Counted from the first letter of the stretch, positions 9,063 to 18,591 are shown. The stretch is 64,000 bases of DNA from Acidipropionibacterium sp. (GCA_022647765.1 JALCLH010000005.1:124001-188000), one strand, 5' to 3'. Translations and numbers: made by a program. Notes: generated from the sequence alone by a model not told the origin.

Positions 9063-10792
9063 CCGTATCCACTTCTGCGAAGGGGGCATCGCGGCTGGAG
9101 CTCACCGGCTGGCTGGTCGGCCACACCCGCCGGCTGGTGCCCGTCCTCGGCCTGTCCGCGCTGGCCCGGATCGGCTCGGACCTGGGCGGCGTCCTGCTGC
9201 TGGTGGTTGCCGCCGGGGCCATCGCCACGGCCGCCGCGGGCGGCGGCGTCGCGGTCGCGACGCTGGCCTGGACGATGGTCGGGATCGCCCTGGCCAAGGC
9301 CCTGCTGCGGTATCTGGAGCAGTACACCGGCCACTGGGTGGCCTTCACCTGCCTGCAGCGGCTGCGCGAGCTCTTCTTCGCCCGCCTCGTTCCGCAGGCC
9401 CCCGCGGCGACCACCGGCCGCGCCGGGGCCGAGCTCACCGACCGGGCCACCCGGGACATCGACCGGATCGAGGTCTTCTTCGCCCACACCCTGCCGCCGG
9501 CGGTCTCCGCTGTCCTGGTCCCGGTCATCGCGCTGGTCTGGCTGGCCCGGACCTCGGGGGCGCTGGCCCTGACCCTGGCGGTGCCCGTCCTGCTGGTGCT
9601 GCTCATCCCGATGGCGGCCGGGCGGAGCAGCTGGCGCGCAGCCCGCCGGGTCGCTTCGGGACGCGGCGAGGTCGCCGGGCAGCTGGGTGACGACCTGCAG
9701 GGAGTCCGCGAGATCCTGGCCTTCAACGCCGGGCCGGCGCGGCTGAAGAGCCTGGATGACGCCGACCGGCGTCTGGCCGGGATTCGCAGCCGGGCAGGTG
9801 CGATCGATGGGCTGCGGGCCGGCGCGATCGCCGCCGTCCAGGCGGGTGGGCTCATCGCAGTGCTGGCCCTCGCCCCGGTCGCCGGCGCCGGACTGCGCGA
9901 GGTACTGGTCGCCCTGGCGGTCGGCATCGGCCTGTGGCGTCCGACCCGCGGGATCGACGAGTTCGTCTCCGGACTGGACGACTCCTTCGCCGCCGCGGCC
10001 CGGGTGCGCGAGGTCGTCGAGGCCTCGCCGCTGGTCGTCGACCCGGATCGCCCGGTGCCCTGTGACGATGGCGGCGGGGCGGCCTTCGACCGGGTGAGCT
10101 TCGGCTATCCGGGGGAGTCTCGGCAGGTTCTGGAGGATGTGACCCTGGAGGTCGAGCCGGGCTCCTGGACCCGGGTGGTCGGCGTCTCCGGTTCCGGGAA
10201 GTCCACCCTGGCCGGGCTGCTGCTGCGCGGGTGGGACGCCGATTCCGGGGTGGTGCGGCTGGCTGGGGTCGATGTCGGGAAATTACGCCTGAAGGAGCTG
10301 CGGCGCCGGGTCGCGCTGGTGCCCCAGCATCCGGCGCTGCTGTCGGGCGGGCTGGCCGCCAATCTGAAGCTGGCTAGGCCGACGGCCGATGACGGGACGT
10401 TGTACAAGGCGCTGGACGCCGTCCGGCTGCGGGGCTGGGCAGCGGGCCTACCCGAGGGCATGGAGACCGAGCTCACCGGCCGTGGCGCCGGTGTGTCGGG
10501 CGGCCAGCTGCAGCGGATCGCGATCGCCCGGGCGCTGGTCTGCCAGCCGGACCTGCTCATCCTCGACGAGGCCCTCAGCCAGCTGGACGGCGCCACCGCC
10601 GATCGGGTGCGCGAGGGGATCGCCGGCTGGCGGGTGGGCATGACGGTGCTGGAGATCACTCATCGGGCCGACCTGGTTCCCGATGACAGTCCGGTCGTCG
10701 TGCTGGACGCCGGACGGGTGCTGGAGGCCGGAACGGCGTCTCGGTTGCGGGAGGCCGGGGGCGCCTTCGCCCGGCTGGAGGCGCGGGGCTGA
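9059..10792 (+). CDS. ABC exporter half, CydC-like permease-ATPase
   Basis: Partner of the preceding gene, 577 residues. Membrane domain with about six helices (LGGVLLLVVAAGAIATAAAG, LIAVLALAPVAGAGL). The ATPase domain has Walker A GVSGSGKST near residue 374, VSGGQLQRIAIARALV, LLILDEALSQLD and the H-loop EITHRA. The ATP site is slightly degenerate (LDEALS in place of LDEPTS), as often seen in one half of asymmetric heterodimers. The ATGA overlap with the upstream gene shows co-translation. An IS1380 element inserted 66 bases downstream separates this pair from the MFS gene at 12.5 kb, with which it may once have shared a regulatory region. Confidence 0.75.
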   Translation: MTVSTSAKGASRLELTGWLVGHTRRLVPVLGLSALARIGSDLGGVLLLVVAAGAIATAAAGGGVAVATLAWTMVGIALAKALLRYLEQYTGHWVAFTCLQRLRELFFARLVPQAPAATTGRAGAELTDRATRDIDRIEVFFAHTLPPAVSAVLVPVIALVWLARTSGALALTLAVPVLLVLLIPMAAGRSSWRAARRVASGRGEVAGQLGDDLQGVREILAFNAGPARLKSLDDADRRLAGIRSRAGAIDGLRAGAIAAVQAGGLIAVLALAPVAGAGLREVLVALAVGIGLWRPTRGIDEFVSGLDDSFAAAARVREVVEASPLVVDPDRPVPCDDGGGAAFDRVSFGYPGESRQVLEDVTLEVEPGSWTRVVGVSGSGKSTLAGLLLRGWDADSGVVRLAGVDVGKLRLKELRRRVALVPQHPALLSGGLAANLKLARPTADDGTLYKALDAVRLRGWAAGLPEGMETELTGRGAGVSGGQLQRIAIARALVCQPDLLILDEALSQLDGATADRVREGIAGWRVGMTVLEITHRADLVPDDSPVVVLDAGRVLEAGTASRLREAGGAFARLEARG

Positions 10793-10905
10793 GCGGGCGG
10801 GTCGGTTGGCCCGGTTGGCTCAGCCGGGGTGCGGAATCTTGTCGGTGACGCTCGTTAGCCTGGGTATTTCATCGTTGAGCGTCCCAGGACGGGGCCCGGA
10901 GTAGC

Positions 10906-10978
10906 TGAAGGTGCTCCTGGCTTGGCAGGATAGGGCTTGTCAAAGAGTCACTGTCCGTCAAGACGAGGAGCACCTTCA
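10906..10978. other. 13-bp inverted repeat in the IS leader
   Basis: TGAAGGTGCTCCT (10906-10918) pairs perfectly with AGGAGCACCTTCA (10966-10978), the second arm ending two bases before the transposase ATG. In a transcript entering from outside, the hairpin would hide the AGGAG ribosome site; a shorter transcript started inside the loop would not form it. This is the arrangement some IS elements use to avoid activation by read-through. Confidence 0.5.
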
Positions 10979-10980
10979 AG

Positions 10981-12369
10981 ATGAAGACTACCGGCTCATA
11001 CCCCCGCCTCCACATCGACACCGCCACCATCCCCGCCATCGGCCAGGCCGGCGGCATCCTGCTGACCGAGACCATCCGCGCCTCCGGCCTCGACACGGAG
11101 CTCTCGGCGGCCCTGTCCCGGTGGGCGAAACCCTTGGCCACCCACGATCCGGGAAAGATCGTCTGCGACCTGGCCCTGTCGGTGGCGCTGGGCGGGGACT
11201 GCCTGTCCGACCTGTCGGAGGTCCGCGCCGAACCCGGCCTCTACGGGCCGGTGGCCTCCGACCCCACCGTCTCCCGACTCATCAGTCTGCTCGGTGACAA
11301 CGCCGAGCGCGCGGAGAAAGCCATCGGCCGCGCCCGGAAGACCGCCCGGGCCCGCGTGTGGGCGCTGGCCGGTGATCATGCCCCGAACTCCGGGATCAGC
11401 GCTGCGGATCCGTTGATCATCGATGTGGACGCGACGCTTGTGACCGCCCATTCGGACAAGGAGCAGGCGGCCCCGACGTTCAAGAAGGGTTACGGGCACC
11501 ATCCGTTGTGCGCGTTCATCGATCACGGAGCGGCCGGTTCCGGTGAGATGGCTGCGGTGATGCTGCGTCCGGGCAACGCCGGGTCGAATACGGCCGCCGA
11601 CCACAAGCTGGTGATCCGGGCGGCCCTGGACCAGGCCGGGGTCGGCTCGCGGCCCGGCCGCAAGGTCCTGGTCAGGATTGATGGGGCCGGGTCGACCCAC
11701 GAGACGCTGAACGAGTTGGTGCGCCGGCGGGTGTCGTATTCGGTGGGGTTCACGCTGCCGATGGACACACCGGAGTTGTACGAGAAGATCCCCGAAGAGG
11801 TGTGGACTCCGGCCTACACCAGCGACGGTGGGGTGCGTGAGGGGGCCGATGTGGCCGAGTTCACGGGGCTGCTGGACCTTTCGGGGTGGCCTGCGGGGAT
11901 GCGGGTCATCGTGCGCCGGGAGTATCCCGATGCGGGGGCTGAGTTGCGGTTCGATGATGTGGACGGCTACCGGTTGACCGCGTTCGCCACGAATGCGACG
12001 AAGGGTCAGTTGCCGGATCTGGAGGTGCGGCATCGGCGGCGGGCCCGGTGCGAGGACCGGATCCGTAATGCGAAGGACACGGGGCTGGTGAACCTGCCGT
12101 TGTATGGGTTCGGGCAGAACCGGATCTGGTGTCAGATCGTGGCGATGGCCTGTGACCTGTTGGCGTGGATGGGACTGCTGGCCCACCCGCAGGAGGCGGT
12201 GCGCAGGTGGGAGCCGAAGAAGCTGCGGCATCGCCTGTTCGTAGTGCCCGCAACCATCGCGCGGAGTGGGCGGCGGGTGGTGCTGCACGTCTCGGATCGG
12301 CATCGCTGGGCGGCCACGGTCGCCGCGGCGGTGCTCGCGATGCGGGGCCTGCCGGCCCCGGCAGGATAG
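10981..12369 (+). CDS. IS1380-family transposase
   Basis: Transposase of 462 residues, full length for the family. It catalyses cut-and-paste movement of the element. Acidic residues in the expected DDE context are visible: LIIDVDATLV (first Asp), VRIDGAGSTHE (second Asp) and ARCEDRIRNAKDTGL (Glu). The N-terminus GSYPRLHIDTATIPAIGQAGG resembles that of other actinobacterial IS1380 proteins. The start is supported by GAGGAG just upstream (10965-10970). No frameshift or stop, and base composition like the host. Confidence 0.92.
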   Translation: MKTTGSYPRLHIDTATIPAIGQAGGILLTETIRASGLDTELSAALSRWAKPLATHDPGKIVCDLALSVALGGDCLSDLSEVRAEPGLYGPVASDPTVSRLISLLGDNAERAEKAIGRARKTARARVWALAGDHAPNSGISAADPLIIDVDATLVTAHSDKEQAAPTFKKGYGHHPLCAFIDHGAAGSGEMAAVMLRPGNAGSNTAADHKLVIRAALDQAGVGSRPGRKVLVRIDGAGSTHETLNELVRRRVSYSVGFTLPMDTPELYEKIPEEVWTPAYTSDGGVREGADVAEFTGLLDLSGWPAGMRVIVRREYPDAGAELRFDDVDGYRLTAFATNATKGQLPDLEVRHRRRARCEDRIRNAKDTGLVNLPLYGFGQNRIWCQIVAMACDLLAWMGLLAHPQEAVRRWEPKKLRHRLFVVPATIARSGRRVVLHVSDRHRWAATVAAAVLAMRGLPAPAG

Positions 12370-12544
12370 GCCGTCGGCCTGGCTTCTGCTCGCCTTCGAC
12401 CTGGAGACCCTCGGCCTGGACCGCCCGCCCTGCGCAGCGTGATGCGGCGGATCGTCATGTTCTTCTGGCAGAATCGGGTACCGGACCGGCGGCACAGCCG
12501 CCGGGCAGCGACCGGCCCCCGAACGATGAAAGATCGAGGTTAGC

Positions 12545-13780
12545 GTGACCGCCATGAGTGATCCCTCTCGCCAACGCAGCCTTGCTCCGGTCGCCGTGTG
12601 GCTGAGCGTGTCCGCATTGTCGAATTTGGGCGACTCCACCTGGTCGTTCTCGCTCAACTGGGTGGCATCGGGTTTGGGCGGGGCCTATGCCGGGGTGCTC
12701 AATGCGGTGTACACGGGTATTCTTTCTGGCTTTGTGATATTCGGTGGCGTGATCGGAGATCGGATTGGACAGAAGAGACTCATGGCCTACTCGTTGGCCG
12801 GTTCGGTGATTGTCCTCGTCGGATTCGCCGGATTTCAGGTCAGTGGCGCGAATCTGGCGGTGCTGCTCATTATCCGCGCCGTCCTGAATGCTGCGATAGC
12901 GGGCCTTCGGGCGCCGTCGCAGACGGTGTTCATCCGGCAGCTGGCTCCGCCCGAGAAGGTGCCCCGTCTGATGTCGGTCAGCAGCTCCCTGTCGATCGTC
13001 ATGCGGCTTCTCGGCCCTGCGGTGGGCGGTGCGATCATCGCGCTGTCCGGGATCTCGGCCTCCGCGATCTTCAACGCCGCCTCATTCACCGTCGTGCTCA
13101 TCGCGCTGCTGTGGATCCGTCCGGCGTACCCACCGCCCCCGACCGTCAAGAGGAGTGGGTGGCGCGACATTGTGGACGCCGTGGCGAAATTGCGGGGGCT
13201 GCCTGAGATCGTCGCGATGCTGATCACGCTGTGTTGCGTGGCCGGGGCGTTTCTGCCGGTCACGTCGCTGTGTCTGCCGCTTCTGGCTCATGCGCACGGT
13301 TGGTCGCCGTCTCAGGGAAGTGTCCTCGTCATGGCGTCCAGTGCCGGGATGCTGTTGGTGAGCGGTGTGCTGTCTGTCGCGGGTCCATATCATCGGCCCG
13401 GAGTTCCGATGGGTGCTGGAATTGTGATCACGGCCGTCAGTCTGATTGTCATGGCGGTCGGTCCCAGTCTGGTGGTCGATGCAGTGGCGTCCTTCGTCTC
13501 CGGTGTGGGGATATGTCTGGTGACTCTCCATATGTCGCCGCTGTTCGTGCTGAAGACCCCCTCGGACATGCAGTCCCGATTCGCTTCGCTCCTGACTCTC
13601 GGTCAGATGCTTCCGACGTTCATCACCACTCCCATACTGGGGCTGATCAGCCAGCGCATCTCGGTCAAGGCTGCCCTTCTCGGTTGTGCCGTGATCGGGA
13701 GCATGGGGCTCGTTCCGGTCCTGGCCAGCAGCCCATTGCGACGCGCGACGCTGCCGAGGGTGAAGCGTGCCGCCCGCTGA
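12545..13780 (+). CDS. MFS transporter, efflux type
   Basis: Major facilitator protein of 411 residues from the GTG (408 from ATG at 12554). About twelve hydrophobic helices are visible; between helices 2 and 3 the loop GDRIGQKRLMAYS matches the MFS signature. The DHA-like pattern suggests drug or metabolite export. The IS1380 element ends five bases before the GTG, and the only good Shine-Dalgarno (GAGG, 12536-12539) is the last four bases of the IS. Before insertion the frame ran on upstream through an in-frame GTG ahead of the IS, so the original start and promoter were probably separated from the gene. Confidence 0.8.
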   Translation: MTAMSDPSRQRSLAPVAVWLSVSALSNLGDSTWSFSLNWVASGLGGAYAGVLNAVYTGILSGFVIFGGVIGDRIGQKRLMAYSLAGSVIVLVGFAGFQVSGANLAVLLIIRAVLNAAIAGLRAPSQTVFIRQLAPPEKVPRLMSVSSSLSIVMRLLGPAVGGAIIALSGISASAIFNAASFTVVLIALLWIRPAYPPPPTVKRSGWRDIVDAVAKLRGLPEIVAMLITLCCVAGAFLPVTSLCLPLLAHAHGWSPSQGSVLVMASSAGMLLVSGVLSVAGPYHRPGVPMGAGIVITAVSLIVMAVGPSLVVDAVASFVSGVGICLVTLHMSPLFVLKTPSDMQSRFASLLTLGQMLPTFITTPILGLISQRISVKAALLGCAVIGSMGLVPVLASSPLRRATLPRVKRAAR

Positions 13781-13797
13781 ACGATTCAGCTGACCCT

Positions 13798-13873
13798 CTC
13801 CCACGAGGCGCCCCTTCCACCACGAAACGCCCGTTAGATGAGGCGTCTCGTCGACGAACTGGCGCCTCGTGAG
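13798..13873. repeat. palindromic ~75-bp repeat, copy A
   Basis: Contains ACGAGGCGCC at the left, GGCGCCTCGT at the right and ATGAGGCGTCTCGT in the middle. Its reverse complement closely matches the segment at 15740-15813. The two copies are in inverted orientation and bracket the HNH gene at 14054-15510. Confidence 0.7.
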
Positions 13874-13925
13874 GCCGAGCCGGACAGCTGAGAACAACAG
13901 CGAGAAACCGGCGCATGTATGTGGG

Positions 13926-13963
13926 ATTGTCGTTTGAGTTCACACCACAATCCGTCAGACTTT
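13926..13963 (-). repeat. truncated copy of the TCTGACGG palindromic repeat
   Basis: Read on the minus strand it has AAAGTCTGACGG, then GAACTCAAACGACAAT. This matches about three quarters of the element seen whole at 51440 and 56781, with changes in the left stem that spoil the hairpin and with the right arm missing. Confidence 0.6.
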
Positions 13964-14053
13964 GATGCTCCGAGATGCGCGCTTCCTGACGTTCCTCACA
14001 CCGGTCGAGGATCCGGTGTCCGCTGTTCCGGCCATCGCCGTGGGCTCGGCCGG

Positions 14054-15510
14054 TCAGGCGGTGGGGAGCCGGTGGGTGTGTCCGTTGATGACGGCCCAGC
14101 GGTGCCCGGTCCGGTTCGTCCATAGGTACAGTCCGGGGGCGGGCTGATCCAGCGTCCAGGCGCCGTGGGTCTTGGCCCGGTGCTCCCCGCGGGACAGTGG
14201 CCCCAGGTTCGAGGGCCGGGTCTGGCCCGGCGGCGCCGGAAGATCGGGTCGGGCGAACCGGTAGGGCACTGTGTGATCCAGATCACACGATCTCGACCTG
14301 CGGCTCGAGTAGGGGAAGACAGAGGAGTCCTCCCGCAACTGGAGTTGCATCTTGGTGCGGGTGGGGATCTCGTAGGCGTCCACCGAGGGGTCGCCGGCCA
14401 TGTCGATGACCGGGATCACCCGGATCCGGTGGTGACGCAGCAGGTTCGCGATCTGGGGCACCAGGACCGGGCCCACATCCCCACCGGCGGTGATCACCCG
14501 TGCTACACCGGTGCCGACGGTGTCGGGATCGAGGTCCTCGGCCCCAATGTGGACCACCACATCAGCCAGCGGCAGCCGTGGGGCCGGGTTCGGCGCCGAT
14601 GCGCTGCGCACCGCACCACCTGCCGCTGCCCCGGCGGAGGTCGTGCCGCTGCCGCTGGTCACCGAGGCGCCACCATCGCAGGGGTTGCCTGCGGTCGAGG
14701 GTGTGCCGCCGGAGATCGAGGCCGCACCATCAACGGCCGAGGGATCGCCGTTGGCGATGGTGCGCTCCGTCGAAGAATTTCTGTCGATCCCCGGAAGATA
14801 AGGCGCGGCCAACTCCTCCAATGCCTGGACCTCCAACTCGGGCACCGGGTCGATCGCGCCCTCGTCGACCAATCTGCCGGTGATCCGCCGGATCGCATCC
14901 TGCAGGGCGAGCGCGGCGCCGGTGTCCATCCTGGCACTCAGAAACGACGTGGAGTCCCCGTTGTGGGTGATCCGCACGAACCGCTCCGCCTGCGCCTTGC
15001 GGGCCTTCTCCAGGGCCAGGGCCCTGTCGGCCTGCAGGACCAGGCCCTTCATCGTGCGCCAGACCTTTGGCCAGGCCGCGGTGCCCCACACCCCGGCGAG
15101 CTTCACGTCGACCCATCCTGCAGGCCTCGGCGTCCAGCTCATCGCAGGCCCGGGCGACCTGACGGGCCCGCCACCCCTCCACCAGCCCAGGCCTTCGCAG
15201 CCTCCCACAGCCGGGGATGCCGGGCACGCAGGTTCACCGTTTCGTGGACCAGGGTCCAGGCGATGGCCTCAGTGACGCCCAGCAGGGCGGCGACGTCGAG
15301 GGCGACGAAGTTCCCGACCCGCCCGGCACCGTCTGAGCCGGCGGACACGAGCTGTTCGGCGCCGGGGGCGCTCAAGGGTTCGGGTGCGGGGTAGGCGTCG
15401 ACCATCTCCAGGATGGCTTCCAGGCGTGCGACCTCGGCCCGGCGCGCGGCGGCATCGGCGGCGGTGAGCCGCCGGCCTGCGTCGCGGTAGGTGTCGGTCG
15501 TTGCGTCCAT
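14054..15510 (-). pseudogene. HNH endonuclease, DUF222/13E12-repeat family, two frameshifts
   Basis: Protein of about 484 residues when repaired. The N-terminal DUF222 part (AEVARLEAILEMVDAYP, VALDVAALLGVTEAIAWTLVHE) is followed by a Ser/Gly/Ala-rich linker and a C-terminal HNH domain: CDLDHTVPYRFARPD, then SNLGPLSRGEHRAKTHG. Such genes are multi-copy in actinobacteria and of unclear role, sometimes linked to mobile DNA. One extra base near 15186-15188 and one near 15124 break the frame; removing both gives a continuous family-like sequence. The gene is flanked by inverted copies of a 75-bp repeat, which suggests it moved or was rearranged with them. Confidence 0.75.
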
Positions 15511-15617
15511 GGGTCAAGTCAAGCAGCCACCACCGACAGTTTTTCGTCGCAGAACCGCTTTCGTCCCACTATGTGGACATTAATTGTGAGAGATTTTCCG
15601 GCGGCCCGGTTCTCGTG

Positions 15618-15690
15618 TGGATTTCACTCCCGACCCACCGTCATCCGGCCCGGCCAAGGCCTCGGGATGGCGTGGCGGGAGTGATTTCCA
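15618..15690. repeat. palindromic repeat with CACTCCCG/CGGGAGTG ends, copy 1
   Basis: Arms TGGATTTCACTCCCG (15618-15632) and CGGGAGTGATTTCCA (15676-15690) face each other across about 43 bases. A second copy with longer matching stems is at 41073-41145. Together with repeat copy B it fills the roughly 300 bases between the HNH gene and the MFS remnant; no gene is seen there. Confidence 0.65.
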
Positions 15691-15720
15691 TCGCACATCG
15701 GCGCAGCCCGCCCCGGCTTC

Positions 15721-16700
15721 TCAAAGAATCCGGTCCGATCTCCCACGAAACGCCTCTTTGTCGACGAGGCGCCCACTATATGAGGCGTCTCGTGGAGGAA
15801 GGGGCGCCTCGTGGTCGAGGAAGCCACCATGGGGCAGATGTGGCTGCGTGGATGACGCCAGCAGCCAGTCCGCCATCGACTTCTCGGCGGCACGGAGTCG
15901 GAAGAACATGAAAGCCAGAAAGCTGCCGCCGACCATTCCCTGGCCTTGGGCGCCGACGATGAATCCGGAGAACGACGGGGGCTTGCGAAGGGAATCGATC
16001 ATTGCGTAGAGCGCGCCGTCGATGAGCCCCGCCGAGCACAGAACGAGTGCCATGCAGCACGTCGTGGCACGAAGAACGGGATCTCCGAACAGCAGCCGGA
16101 GCCCGGCGAAGGTGCCCCGCTCCCTGGTCGCACGGCCGGTGGGAATGTGGACCCGGCAGAGAATGAGGACGCCGATCAGGAAGCAGGAATTCGTCACCAT
16201 TACCAGCAGAGCCCCGTCGCCGACGGAGAACATGACGCTTCCCAGAATCGGTCCAGAATCGTGAACACACCACTGATCTCATTGGTGATCGACATCGCCA
16301 TGGGCAACTCCTCATCGGAGCACGGGAGCTTGAGCGCTCCGGATCCCGATGAGCTCACCACGACCATGAGCGTTCCATATGCGATGCCGACACAGATGAT
16401 GATCCAGAACTGGGACGGCGATCTCACCAGCAGGAGGAAGAGAAGAACGACGGCGGACAACAGATCGGCAATGATGAGTCCGTACTTCCTGGGAAGACTC
16501 TCGAGGCGCTCACCGAAAAGCACACCGAAGGCCCGTGGGACAAGGGTCGATCCCGTCGCAAATCCGGCCAGCGTATTCGAGCCAGTGAGGGACTTCATCC
16601 ACATCCCGAGGGCGATAGACATGAAGGATCCTGCGGCCCAGCTGAATGATCGGGCTGCGAGGTAGAACTTCAACGTTGAGTTCAACCTCACCCGAGCCAT
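15721..16700 (-). pseudogene. MFS transporter, C-terminally truncated and frameshifted
   Basis: Recognisable MFS helices run from MARVRLNSTLKFYLAARSFS to about 15840 (SGFIVGAQGQGMVGGSFLAF), some 290 residues instead of about 400. The reading frame then enters a palindromic repeat (copy B, 15740-15813) and stops, so the last helices are missing. One base is also lost near 16252 (TTCTGGACCG where GGGACCG fits). It is transcribed divergently from the Opp-type binding-protein gene and shares a 280-base region holding a Zur-like box. In CntE-like systems an MFS protein exports a metallophore; that role here is only a guess, and this copy looks inactive. Confidence 0.65.
15740..15813. repeat. palindromic ~75-bp repeat, copy B
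   Basis: Inverted partner of the element at 13798-13873, sharing CGTGGAGGAAGGGGCGCC-like and TCGACGAG segments. It replaces the end of the MFS gene on the minus strand. Confidence 0.7.
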
Positions 16701-16876
16701 CAGAGATCCCAGCCAAAGGCCATTGAGGGAACTGCGCTCATGAGGGGCACGGTATCGACGCCGACTCCGAGCACCCTCGGTGGGACCCTGACGACGCCGG
16801 CGGGTCGTCGACGGCGTCTCACGGCTGGGACGCGAGGGCAGCCCCATCGGATCGTAGGGGCCGACCACCCACCATA

Positions 16877-16897
16877 AATGAGAACGAGTATCGTTAG
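16877..16897. promoter_or_regulatory. Zur-like box before the Opp-type importer
   Basis: AATGAGAACGAGTATCGTTA at 16877-16896 begins with the same AATGAGAA as the rpmB box. It matches the mycobacterial Zur consensus at 12 of 17 positions by eye and holds the palindrome AACGA-GTA-TCGTT. It is about 80 bases before the binding-protein start. It is weaker than the rpmB box. Confidence 0.5.
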
Positions 16898-16978
16898 CGC
16901 CAATCAGCAGGGCGCTGGCGCCTGAGCACAGGTCCATCGCACACGTATGTCCACCACACACAGACGAATGGGAACACG

Positions 16979-18530
16979 ATGAAACTGTCGCGACGCGATG
17001 TCCTTCTCGGCCTCGGGGTTGCCGGGCTGGCAACCGGCCTGTCAGGGTGCGGGGGGGGGGTCGGCTAAGAGCTCCGCCTCACCATCTGGCCATGGCGCGA
17101 AGAAGGGCGGGACGCTGCGCGCCGCCTTCGTCGGCGCAGGGTCGGCCGAGACCCTCAATCCGCTTCTCGGGCCGACGTTCCTGGACTCGGTGCGGATTCG
17201 GGCCGTCCATGGCCTGCTCGGGGTCCTGGATTCCGCTGGCGACAATGGCGTCCGCCTCGACATCCTCTCCTCGATCACTCCCTCGAAGGATCTGACCTCC
17301 TACACGCTGACCCTGCGCGACAAGGCGGTCTTCACCGATGGCAGCCCGGTCACCGCTCGCGACATCGCTTACTCGCTGGCCGCACCGCTGAAACTCCCCT
17401 CGCTGCCCTACATGAAGACGATCGGGGCGAGCTTCAACGTGGCCAAGGCGAAGGTCGTCAATGATCGCACTCTCGGGGTGCCGACCCTCACACCGATCGC
17501 CGACGGCGCCATGGTGCTGTGTCAGAACACGGTCGTGCTGAAGGAGGGCACGACGTCGTTCACCGAGTCGACGCCGACCTGCGGACCCTTCAAGATCAAG
17601 AAGTTCGTCGCCGGAGAGGGCACCTCGCTGGTCCGGTTCGACGGCTACTACGGGGCCGAACCACTCCTGGACGGGCTCGAGCTGCGATCGATCGCCGACC
17701 TCGACGCCCGCGTGAGTGCTCTCACCTCCGGCCAGATCGATTACGCCGGCGATATCGGCCCGGTCAAGGCTCGGACCCTGAATGGGAACTCCGCGGTGGC
17801 CCTGGACGAGAGCGCGGTGCCCTTCGTCACAGCGCTGTCATTCATCATGAACATGAATGACAAGGCATTCTCCGATGTTCGGGTGCGTCAGGCATTCCGT
17901 CTCGCCGTGGACCGCAAGAAGATGCTCAGCACGGCGCTGGGCGGCAAGGGCGTCCTCGGGAACGATCTGGAATCGATCGGGTTCCCCGACTATGCCGATG
18001 GTATCGAGCAGCGGACCCGCGACGTCGCGAAAGCCACCAAGCTTCTCTCCGATGCCGGTGCCGCGGGGATGTCGGTGACCCTGCTGACCGGCTCGGAGAT
18101 CCAGGGCATGGCCGAGGCGTCGGCCATGCTGGTGGAGAACCTCAAGGACGTCGGGGTCACCGTCAAGCTCGACTCGCGACCCCAGGGTCAGCTCTTCGCC
18201 GATATGAAGTCGTATTTCTCGGCCTCGTTCGTCGCCAACTACACGCCTCCGAATCCTCTTCTGTCGGGATACACCAGCACTCATGTCGCCGGTCTGCCGA
18301 GCACCTTCGGTTTCAATCGCCCCGATATCGACAAGCTGATGCTGGCGGCCCGCGGTCAGGCTTCCGCGCAGGAGCGCAAGGCCAAGGCCGTCCAGGCTCA
18401 GAAATTGATCTGGGAGCAGGGGAATTCCATTCTTCCGGTCTTCGCGGCAACCGTGAACGCGCGAGCGGCCGGGGTGCACGGCGTCCTCAGCGATCCGTGG
18501 CCGACCTTCGCCAAGGCGTCGATCGAGTGA
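16979..18530 (+). CDS. Tat lipoprotein solute-binding protein, SBP_bac_5 (Opp/Dpp/Nik type), frame broken at a G10 tract
   Basis: Extracellular binding protein of 516 residues if one G is removed. From ATG 16979 it reads MKLSRRDVLLGLGVAGLATG then LSGC: a twin-arginine motif (SRRDVL), hydrophobic core and lipobox Cys at residue 24. Directly after the Cys a run of ten G (17051-17060) shifts the frame into a stop (TAA); nine G would continue into GGGSAKSSASPSG and the whole family 5 fold (VFTDGSPVTARDIAYSLAAP, CGPFKIKKFVAGEGTSLVRF, RQAFRLAVDRKKML). It heads an importer operon with two permeases and a fused ATPase. Family members bind peptides, nickel or metallophore complexes. The Zur-like box upstream favours a zinc-related ligand, by inference. 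Confidence 0.8.
17051..17060 (+). repeat. G10 homopolymer tract at the lipobox
   Basis: Ten consecutive G right after the TGC of the lipobox cysteine codon. The neighbouring coding frame requires nine (or another multiple of three). Long G runs are prone to slippage and could switch the binding protein on and off; a base-calling error is the other reading. Confidence 0.7.
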
Positions 18531-18591
18531 TCCGGGTCCGCGGCAGGCGGACGGCGGTTCAGGGGCTCTTCAGGATCCGGGGTGGACGGTC

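Larger units (their letters stand above)
10859..12539 (+). mobile_element. IS1380-family insertion sequence, complete (1681 bp)
   Basis: The ends are imperfect inverted repeats: left CCTGGGTATTTCATCGTT (10859-10876), right the complement of CCTCGATCTTTCATCGTT (12522-12539), 15 of 18 matching. Both flanks carry the direct duplication TTAG (10855-10858 and 12540-12543), a 4-bp target duplication typical of the family. One intact transposase gene fills the element. The matching duplication and intact frame suggest a recent, still competent insertion. Confidence 0.88.

Noticed and set aside
10924..12371. Direct repeat GGCAGGATAGG at both sides of the transposase gene
   Set aside because: Considered as IS ends, but it lies inside the 18-bp inverted ends flanked by TTAG, which explain the borders better.
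12554..12554. Start of the MFS gene at ATG 12554
   Set aside because: Not excluded; GTG 12545 has GAGG closer by, so the longer form is listed.
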